Positions 1-5,886 of a stretch of DNA of 5,886 nucleotides are shown here, in pieces (the first letter of the stretch is position 1; every line of letters begins with the position of its first letter). The notes under the pieces were generated by a model. That model saw only the letters and a program-made list of their open reading frames with translations, had not been told where the DNA came from and did not search any database. Source of the DNA: Saprospirales bacterium (GTDB lineage: Bacteria > Bacteroidota > Bacteroidia > Chitinophagales > Saprospiraceae); the NCBI GenBank assembly GCA_003448025.1, contig DLXL01000361.1, positions 1-5,886 on the forward strand. Direction: 5' to 3'. Both the position numbers and the translations under genes were made by a program.

Positions 1-3000
1 TTTAAAAATGCACGGGGCTATAAAGATAAAAATTATCTCTTTTCTATGTACGGTTGGGCGCCACCTTTTTTCGGCGCGTTTCTTTCTCTAAAGGTAGATC
101 TAGTAGATTTGTCTTTATTACAATATATTAACCCATGGCAAGCACAATATAATGGCACTGTTATAAACCTGAAAACTCCTCAAATAATTGCTGAGAGCGA
201 CCCTATGGCTGGATTTCCTTATCCTTTTAAAAGGTACACATCTTGTGTAAATGTACCCAATGTTGCAGATACCTACAATGGAATTTATATATATACTTCC
301 CTAGGAAACCCTTCAGGAAGTGGCTGGGTTGACGATTTTGAGTTAATAGAAGATAACTTCAATGCTGGTGCAGACATTTCACTTCCCTGTGGAAGCAGTA
401 CTATTTTAGGTGGTCAAGATTTTTGTATGCTCAGTAATATGGTTATCCGTTATGATTGGACCGATCCTTTAGGAACTTTATTGTTGCAATACACGGTTAA
501 GCATGGCATGAATGGCTTTGTTGAAATTCGAGACGCTTCCGGAAGTATTATTCCAAACATTCCAAGTATAATAGTTTCACCGACTATTCCAACTTTATAT
601 ACATTAACTCGAACTATAGTTGATTATGCTGGAGCAGAGGATTTAGTGTTGTGTACCTTATCAGATGACATTTTAGTTGCCGTATATGGATTTGGGGATG
701 CTTGTTTCTTGACTGAAGTTTGTGATCATACCGTCCTAATCACCCCCAATGTGCCTGGAGGGGACAACGTATGGGATATGGGCGATAACACCACATACAA
801 TTTTTCTAGTGCTTTCCAACACACATACTCGGTGCCAGGAACATACAATATTTGTAGGCAGCTAGGAATTGAATGCCCCTCAATTTGTTGTATTGAAATA
901 ATAATACCCCAAAGCGCCCCTGTTAATGCAGATTTTATTTTTCAACAAGAGCCTTGTCCAATCTTAGATATTCAGTTCTCATCTAACGAGCAAGGTTGGA
1001 ATCATTCATGGAATTTTGACGGTTTAGGAAGCAGTACTCAACCAAATCCCATATTTACATTTCCAAGCAATGGAGTATATGAAGTAACACATACTGTAAC
1101 TAACATTTGCGGTTCTTCTTCATCAGTTACTAAATTGGTAAATATTATTTGCACTGAGAATTTTGCGTGCCCCTGTACAGGGAATGGATCATTAAATATT
1201 GATGCAAGTGAAGGTAATCATAATTACGATGCAATTTTAGGCGGGACCAGATATTCAGTATTAGAGGCTGGCTTTAATTATGATCAAGACAATAACGGAA
1301 TATTAGATGCCAATGACCACCACGGTTGCATCGCGATATCTGGACGGTTGATAATTGACCGTGATGTTGAGATTAAATCGTGTGGAGAAGTCAAAATGCA
1401 GCCATGTTCCGAAATATGGGTCGGAACGGGAGAGTCCTCAAGCCCTTACCCTTCTTTGCTGCTTTACCTCAACAACCTATATGGGTGCGAACAAATGTGG
1501 AAAGGAATCACGGTTCAGCAGTATTGTATGTTGACCATGGGCAAAAATTCAATTGAGGACGCACAATTTGCAGTCACCGCACTTGGAAGCAATCTTATCC
1601 AACCTCCTGCATCGCCTCCAACTCGTTTTTATGCTCTTACTAATTTTTTCAGGAACAATCATGTAGGCGTGTACATTCCTACCAACAGGAAGCAATCCGT
1701 TTTGCACGCGCCATTTCATTACAACAATTTCATAGGGAGGATACCTGGGAAGCCTTTGCTTCCACCCTGTGATGCGAGCCTGCCAAACTATAGCGACCAA
1801 ATGGGCTATGCAGGCTTGGTTACCCTTGGTACGGCGTTCGACGTAGGTACGCCAGGAACAAGTGGGTATGTTAACACTTTCCGCGACATACGCAACGGCG
1901 TAATAGGTGAGAACGATGCCTTGGTAAATGTCTATCGCGCCCGCTTCGACAATGTGCCGGGCTATATGGGCATCAACGGCAACCCAAGTTTTGCAGCAAG
2001 TAGCGGAGTTGGCGTACTTTTCCGAAGGGGAATCTGTTCAGTAAAAAACTCTCGTTTCGAAGGAGTTGGGCATGCTGTTTTTGCCAATAGTACGGCGGGC
2101 CTGTCAGTATTGCAGAACCAAATGCCTGATGTATTTACGGGGGTTCAGGCAATGACGCCCCGTGGATTTACCATCAATGAAAACCAGTCTATCGGTTTTA
2201 GAGATTGGGGGATTTTCACTAGAAACCCAAGCCAACTCCTTCCCCTTAACAGCGAACTCCTTATTGAAGACAACCACTTGCACAGTATCGAAGACGATGC
2301 AGATGGTGTCATAGAAGAAGCCGGAATTACAGTGGTTCTTTCAAACAATATTTCGAACACCGAAGATGCCCGAATAGCGGGCAACCGGCTTACCACCCGC
2401 GACCTTCAGTTTGGCATACTGATGAATACCGCGAACAATTGGCTGCTTGATGATAATAGAGTAACCATAGAACCACTATTAACAAACCTTCCACACACAG
2501 GAACTGGTGGCATTACATTGTTCTCTTCTGCAAATAACTGGCTCTATGGCAATACCGTGACCGATAACGGCACCGACCCAAGTGTGGGAATATGGGCCGC
2601 TAGCGCACCAGGCAATACCTATTGCTGCAATACAACCTCCTATACCAATTGGGGGACCTATTTTCAGGGAACTTGTGACAATACCACCTTGCGAGAGACC
2701 CTCACTGATGGAAACGATGACTTCGCATTAGAGTGTACCCCCGGTACTGTTATCAGCTTGCAACCAGATTTGGTTGCTTCCCCTGGCGACAACCACAGTA
2801 ATCAATTTCACGTCGGGTCAAATGCGCAGCATGGTGGGAATGATGGTCAAGTACAAAACTCGGAGTTTTTTGTAAGAACGAATGTCCCGCTTGATCACCC
2901 GGAAAACATCTTTCTTCCAAACATACACGGAGGGTATGACCCGGCAAATCCCAAATGGTTTTTTGCGACAGGGTTTGCCAACAAAGACTGTAATGCAATA

Positions 3001-4044
3001 GGGGGTTGCCCTGCCCCAGAATACGGCTATCCAAGAAACCGTGACAGGGAACTGAGTGAAACGGATACCTATTATGCGTCTGGAGGGTTCTTAGGCTCAC
3101 CCTATGGAGAGGCGCTGAATTGGGAAGGGAAGCTTCGGCTCTACAAGCGTATGCAGAAGTACCCGGAACTTGCAGGCCAATCGACCACAGTGGATGCTTT
3201 CTATACCAATGCAGGAAATAATTTAGTTGGTATGTATGCTGCGGTTGACGGGGCAATTGCCAGCATAAACACCCTTCCGCAACCATGGCAAGTTGCCATC
3301 CAAAACGCACAAGGGGCCGTACAAACCGCTATTACCACCGCCGATGGTCAATTGTCGGCGCTTGCTTCGGTCAGTACCTGGGAAGACAGCATGGCTATTT
3401 ACCGAACAGCTGAACAGACGCGCCTACTGGCTTTACCTGCCTATGAAAGTCTGATGCAATATCTGCACCTGGCCGATTCGCTGCACAACACGAAAGCACA
3501 AGCAGCTTGGTTGATCAATCAGGCTCTGCCAGCAACTGACATATTACAAAGCAACCGGAAAACAGTTAATCGCGTTTACCTCGAAACTGTTGCTCAAGGC
3601 ATAACGACCCTCACACCCGCACAATACGCCGATATAGCCCCTATCGCCTGGCAATGTCCGCTGGAAGGCGGTGGCGCGGTGTACACCGCACGGGCCTTAT
3701 ACCAATTGCAAACGGCGGCAATATTTGACGACCGCTTACTTTGCGGATTGAGTAATCAGGAGCGTGGAACACACAGGGGCAATGCGCCCCCTCCCGAGGC
3801 ATTAAAAGTGCAGCCCAATCCTACATCTGACGAACTACTGGTTACTTTACCTGACGGTGTTTTGAGCGAGGAGTTGATAATGAAAGTTATCAATATTAAT
3901 GGAATGGAGGTATTTTCTAAGCAGGTATCAGGAGAAACAACCATGTTGATTGATGTCTCCAAGCTGCCAGCAGGACTTTACACCCTGTTTGCGACAGGAA
4001 AATCAACAACTCCAGCCCCGGTAAAATTCGTTGTTCAGCACTAA
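1..4044 (+). CDS. Large T9SS-exported beta-helix/PKD surface protein, 5' end outside window
   Basis: The frame is open from base 1 to the TAA at 4042. Residues are numbered from the first in-frame ATG (base 46), which is probably not the real start: no signal peptide follows it, no ribosome site precedes it, and residues about 10-103 look like the end of a jelly-roll domain (closing motif GWVDDFELIEDNF). Next come a Cys-containing beta region (about 110-230), PKD 1 (243-270, WDMGD...HTYSVPGTYNIC), PKD 2 (321-353, SWNFDG...NGVYEVTHTV), and a calcium-loop motif at 413-424. A right-handed parallel beta-helix spans about 427-890, with repeated Asn-rich turns such as NNWLLDDNRVT and NNWLYGNTVT and recurring GI/GV strands. 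A mostly helical region (about 1025-1235) contains CPLEGGGAVYTARALY. A type A T9SS sorting domain closes it (about 1252-1332: VQPNPTSDELLV, DVSKLPAGLY, VKFVV). The protein should be secreted or surface-attached. Beta-helices of this kind can be polysaccharide lyases or adhesins; I recognise no catalytic residues, so the substrate is unknown. GC content rises sharply near base 1320. Confidence 0.9.
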   Translation, partial: FKNARGYKDKNYLFSMYGWAPPFFGAFLSLKVDLVDLSLLQYINPWQAQYNGTVINLKTPQIIAESDPMAGFPYPFKRYTSCVNVPNVADTYNGIYIYTSLGNPSGSGWVDDFELIEDNFNAGADISLPCGSSTILGGQDFCMLSNMVIRYDWTDPLGTLLLQYTVKHGMNGFVEIRDASGSIIPNIPSIIVSPTIPTLYTLTRTIVDYAGAEDLVLCTLSDDILVAVYGFGDACFLTEVCDHTVLITPNVPGGDNVWDMGDNTTYNFSSAFQHTYSVPGTYNICRQLGIECPSICCIEIIIPQSAPVNADFIFQQEPCPILDIQFSSNEQGWNHSWNFDGLGSSTQPNPIFTFPSNGVYEVTHTVTNICGSSSSVTKLVNIICTENFACPCTGNGSLNIDASEGNHNYDAILGGTRYSVLEAGFNYDQDNNGILDANDHHGCIAISGRLIIDRDVEIKSCGEVKMQPCSEIWVGTGESSSPYPSLLLYLNNLYGCEQMWKGITVQQYCMLTMGKNSIEDAQFAVTALGSNLIQPPASPPTRFYALTNFFRNNHVGVYIPTNRKQSVLHAPFHYNNFIGRIPGKPLLPPCDASLPNYSDQMGYAGLVTLGTAFDVGTPGTSGYVNTFRDIRNGVIGENDALVNVYRARFDNVPGYMGINGNPSFAASSGVGVLFRRGICSVKNSRFEGVGHAVFANSTAGLSVLQNQMPDVFTGVQAMTPRGFTINENQSIGFRDWGIFTRNPSQLLPLNSELLIEDNHLHSIEDDADGVIEEAGITVVLSNNISNTEDARIAGNRLTTRDLQFGILMNTANNWLLDDNRVTIEPLLTNLPHTGTGGITLFSSANNWLYGNTVTDNGTDPSVGIWAASAPGNTYCCNTTSYTNWGTYFQGTCDNTTLRETLTDGNDDFALECTPGTVISLQPDLVASPGDNHSNQFHVGSNAQHGGNDGQVQNSEFFVRTNVPLDHPENIFLPNIHGGYDPANPKWFFATGFANKDCNAIGGCPAPEYGYPRNRDRELSETDTYYASGGFLGSPYGEALNWEGKLRLYKRMQKYPELAGQSTTVDAFYTNAGNNLVGMYAAVDGAIASINTLPQPWQVAIQNAQGAVQTAITTADGQLSALASVSTWEDSMAIYRTAEQTRLLALPAYESLMQYLHLADSLHNTKAQAAWLINQALPATDILQSNRKTVNRVYLETVAQGITTLTPAQYADIAPIAWQCPLEGGGAVYTARALYQLQTAAIFDDRLLCGLSNQERGTHRGNAPPPEALKVQPNPTSDELLVTLPDGVLSEELIMKVININGMEVFSKQVSGETTMLIDVSKLPAGLYTLFATGKSTTPAPVKFVVQH

Positions 4045-4057
4045 GTCTTTCACATAC

Positions 4058-4095
4058 GCCCTTGCCACTCTTTGAGGCGAGGGCTTTTTCTTTTT
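4058..4095 (+). terminator. Rho-independent terminator after the beta-helix gene
   Basis: The arms GCCCTTGCC (4058-4066) and GGCGAGGGC (4076-4084) form a 9-base-pair stem with one U-G wobble and a 9-base loop (ACTCTTTGA). Five T, one C and five T follow directly (4085-4095). It lies 13 bases after the stop codon of the beta-helix gene, the expected place for its terminator. It ends only 4 bases before the start codon of the next gene, so it also makes up most of that gene's immediate upstream sequence. The reverse strand lacks a matching T-tract, so it is directional. Confidence 0.85.
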
Positions 4096-4099
4096 CGAA

Positions 4100-5863
4100 A
4101 TGAAGGTTTCAATCGCTTTTTTTGTGTGCCTTTTGCCTTTTGTATGTGCAGCCCAACTGCACGACAATACCTGGATGATTGGTTATCAAGGGGGGACAAG
4201 TGAATTTGGCATCACAGAGTTTACATTTACAGAAGGGAACTTGGCTGTAAAGAAAAGTAATCATACCCTGACAGCATTTCAGGACTTAAATGCTTGTTTT
4301 TCGGACTCATCAGGGCAATTATTCGCCATGTTTCATGGATATTGGGTCATGGATAGGAACGGTGCAAAAATGAAAGGTGGTGACTCAATACGGTTTAAAC
4401 TAGATCCCAATCCGTTTGTGTTTGGTTATAGCAGCGACGGTGACATCCCTCAAGGTGGGATGTTCCTGCCTTGGCCGGGGCATCCGGACAGCCTGCTGCT
4501 CTTTTACGTCAGCCAGGGGAATGCCGGAACAGTGAGTTTTGTCGAACTCGCCAGCCTACACTTGCAGTATGCCCTGATTCGGCTCTCTGGCAATGGTGGT
4601 CTCGGGGAAGTAACAGTGCGGCGCCATGTGGTGCTGGAAGATACGATTCAGTACGGGCGGCTCTCCGCCTGCAAGCACGCCAACGGGCGAGACTGGTGGC
4701 TCATGATCAATGAAAGGAACACCAACCGATGGTACCGCTACCTACTGGATCCTGCCGGCATCCATTTGCTTGGCCAGCAAGAAATCGGCTTGCCCGTGAC
4801 AGACGGGTTCAGCATGTCGGCCTATTCACCCGATGGACAACACTATGCCACTTTTAATGCGATTGACAACATCAATGACTATCTTGATGTATATGATTTT
4901 GATCGGTGTGAAGGTTTCTTTTTCAACCACAGACAAATACATTTTTCAGGAGAAGTAGGGGGAGTGGCATTTTCTCCAAATTCGAGATATTTATACCTAA
5001 GTTATATTACTAAACTTTTCCAATACGACTTAGAATCCCCAGATTTTGAATCTTCGCAAGTTTTAGTGGATACATTTGACGGGTTCGTAAGCACCTCTTA
5101 CGCTATTTTTTACCAACCGCAACTTGCACCGGATGGCAAGATATACATCTGCTGTCTGGGCAGTACCAAGGTGATGCATGTTATCCATAGTCCTGATGAG
5201 GCAGGTGTGGGCTGTCAGTTTCAACAGCACGGAATACCACTACCCGTTCACAACGGTCAATCTCTGACCTCCAGTCCATATTACCGCCTCGGCCCGCTTG
5301 ACGGCTCCGCTTGCGATACGCTGGGGCTTGACAACCTGCCGGTATCCTGGTGGCGCTCGGAGCAGGATACACTGGATCCGATGCAGGTGTATTTTCACGA
5401 TTTATCCTACTACGAGCCCACAGAATGGCAATGGAGTTTTGGCGATCCGGCCTCCGGCGTGAACAACAGCAGTCTGGAGCGGCATCCGCAGCATATATTT
5501 TCAGCGCCGGGCACGTATGAGGTGTGCCTGATGGTGGGCAATGTAAACGCCCGCGATACCCTGTGCCGGATGCTCACTTTGGGTAGCAGCATGGCAGAAA
5601 ACCCGGATCTGGATACGCGCATTCAGGTAGCGCCCAATCCGTTTGATTCCCGGCTTTCAGTGGCGGTAAGCAGTCCGCTGGCACAGTCAGGTGTGATCAG
5701 GTTGTTTGATCAAACAGGTCGGCTCGTCATGCAAGAACGGCTATCCTTCGGCATCACAGAGCTGAATACCGGTCATTTGCCTCCGGGCATGTATTTTTAC
5801 AGTATTTCCGTGCGGGAAGAACCGGTGAAAGCTGGGAAGGTGGTGAAGGTGCGGGGGGAGTGA
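4100..5863 (+). CDS. Secreted beta-propeller/PKD protein with T9SS type A sorting domain
   Basis: A complete 587-residue protein. The ATG at 4100 is chosen because a clean Sec signal peptide follows at once (MKVSIAFFVCLLPFVCAAQ, likely cut between A18 and Q19). Residues about 24-395 form a WD40/YVTN-like propeller with recurring blade motifs: SAYSPDGQHYATF (240-252), VAFSPNSRYLYLS (289-301) and QLAPDGKIYI (341-350). Other landmarks are NTWMIGYQGG near the mature N-terminus, LSACKHANGRDWWLMI (188-203), YDFDRCEG (265-272) and YYRLGPLDGSACDTLG (394-409). A PKD domain follows (about 418-495: WQWSFGDP, HPQHIFSAPGTYEVCLMV). A type A T9SS sorting domain ends it (about 508-587: VAPNPFDSRLSV, LPPGMYFYSI, KVVKV). 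From memory, this propeller-PKD-sorting-domain order recurs in Saprospiraceae-type proteins whose function is unknown. The likely site is the cell surface or medium, and a binding role is inferred. No Shine-Dalgarno site is visible. GC content alternates strongly along the gene. Confidence 0.93.
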   Translation: MKVSIAFFVCLLPFVCAAQLHDNTWMIGYQGGTSEFGITEFTFTEGNLAVKKSNHTLTAFQDLNACFSDSSGQLFAMFHGYWVMDRNGAKMKGGDSIRFKLDPNPFVFGYSSDGDIPQGGMFLPWPGHPDSLLLFYVSQGNAGTVSFVELASLHLQYALIRLSGNGGLGEVTVRRHVVLEDTIQYGRLSACKHANGRDWWLMINERNTNRWYRYLLDPAGIHLLGQQEIGLPVTDGFSMSAYSPDGQHYATFNAIDNINDYLDVYDFDRCEGFFFNHRQIHFSGEVGGVAFSPNSRYLYLSYITKLFQYDLESPDFESSQVLVDTFDGFVSTSYAIFYQPQLAPDGKIYICCLGSTKVMHVIHSPDEAGVGCQFQQHGIPLPVHNGQSLTSSPYYRLGPLDGSACDTLGLDNLPVSWWRSEQDTLDPMQVYFHDLSYYEPTEWQWSFGDPASGVNNSSLERHPQHIFSAPGTYEVCLMVGNVNARDTLCRMLTLGSSMAENPDLDTRIQVAPNPFDSRLSVAVSSPLAQSGVIRLFDQTGRLVMQERLSFGITELNTGHLPPGMYFYSISVREEPVKAGKVVKVRGE

Positions 5864-5864
5864 T

Positions 5865-5878
5865 GATTGACGATTGAC
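5865..5878 (+). repeat. Two-copy 7-base tandem repeat after the propeller gene
   Basis: GATTGAC occurs twice in direct succession (5865-5871 and 5872-5878), followed by GA before the sequence diverges. It starts 2 bases after the stop codon at 5861-5863. The window ends 8 bases later, so whether this begins a longer intergenic repeat or a transcription end region cannot be seen. Confidence 0.5.
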
Positions 5879-5886
5879 GAGTACAT

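Noticed and set aside
58..77. Inverted repeat GCGCC...GGCGC with a 10-base loop
   Set aside because: It has only five base pairs and no clean T-tract directly after it, and it lies inside an apparently coding frame.
8..91. Short frame from an ATG at base 8, starting MHGAIKIKIISFLCTVG, as a possible signal peptide of the large gene before a frameshift
   Set aside because: It is out of frame with the large gene, stops at 89-91, has no cleavage-like site, and the main frame is already open and protein-like through this stretch.
1324..2745. Calling the beta-helix a pectate lyase or other polysaccharide lyase
   Set aside because: Only the fold pattern is visible. I could not identify a catalytic Arg/Lys/Asp set or a family-specific motif.
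2753..3310. 185-codon frame on the minus strand
   Set aside because: It lies fully inside the beta-helix gene. Its translation is rich in W, C and H with no domain pattern, while the + strand protein here is continuous and has a recognisable architecture.
3776..3790. GGGGC/GCCCC hairpin with a 5-base loop near the end of the large gene
   Set aside because: The stem is short, no T-tract follows, and it lies in the coding sequence of the Pro-rich linker (RGNAPPP) before the sorting domain, which explains the GC-rich run.
4100..4156. Lipoprotein signal in the propeller protein, because Cys residues lie near the signal peptide end
   Set aside because: Neither Cys10 nor Cys16 sits in a normal lipobox (the residues before Cys16 are PFV), and the A-A-Q end fits ordinary signal peptidase I cleavage as is common in Bacteroidota.
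4471..4713. 80-codon + strand frame inside the propeller gene
   Set aside because: It overlaps a well-supported coding frame in the GC-rich part of that gene, where stop codons are rare by chance, and its translation shows no domain pattern.

Overview
The window looks like Bacteroidota chromosome, most likely from the Saprospirales/Chitinophagales side of the phylum. This is inferred from protein style, not from a marker gene. It carries two large genes, both on the + strand, and both products end in a type A C-terminal sorting domain of the type IX secretion system (T9SS), a system confined to Bacteroidota and close relatives. Both also carry PKD domains, and neither shows a clear Shine-Dalgarno site, which is normal for the phylum. 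There is no RNA gene, CRISPR array, transposase, integrase or phage gene.

Layout: (1) Bases 1-4044 hold a very large secreted or surface protein of at least 1332 residues. Its reading frame is still open at the left edge, so the true start and the signal peptide probably lie outside the window. In order it has a jelly-roll-like N-terminal remnant, a Cys-containing beta region, two PKD domains, a calcium-loop motif, a long right-handed parallel beta-helix, a mostly helical region of unknown function, and the sorting domain. (2) Bases 4045-4099 are a 55-base gap almost filled by a strong intrinsic terminator whose T-tract ends 4 bases before the next start codon. (3) Bases 4100-5863 hold a complete 587-residue secreted protein: signal peptide, WD40/YVTN-like beta-propeller, PKD domain, sorting domain. 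(4) Bases 5864-5886 are a short non-coding tail with a two-copy 7-base tandem repeat.

Both proteins should be exported by Sec, cross the outer membrane through T9SS, and be released or attached to the cell surface. Their domains suit binding or adhesion (propeller, PKD) and contact with polysaccharide (beta-helix). I see no catalytic signature that would justify calling either an enzyme. The terminator between them argues against a simple operon, although gene 2 has no obvious promoter of its own after it.

The most unusual feature is base composition. Both genes are mosaics: gene 1 changes from about 35% to about 50-56% GC close to a domain border, and gene 2 alternates roughly 41, 58, 35, 58% GC within one intact reading frame. 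This suggests domain shuffling or recombination between diverged paralogs. No defence or mobile system was found, and nothing here supports claiming a new system. The least understood part is the helical region of gene 1.
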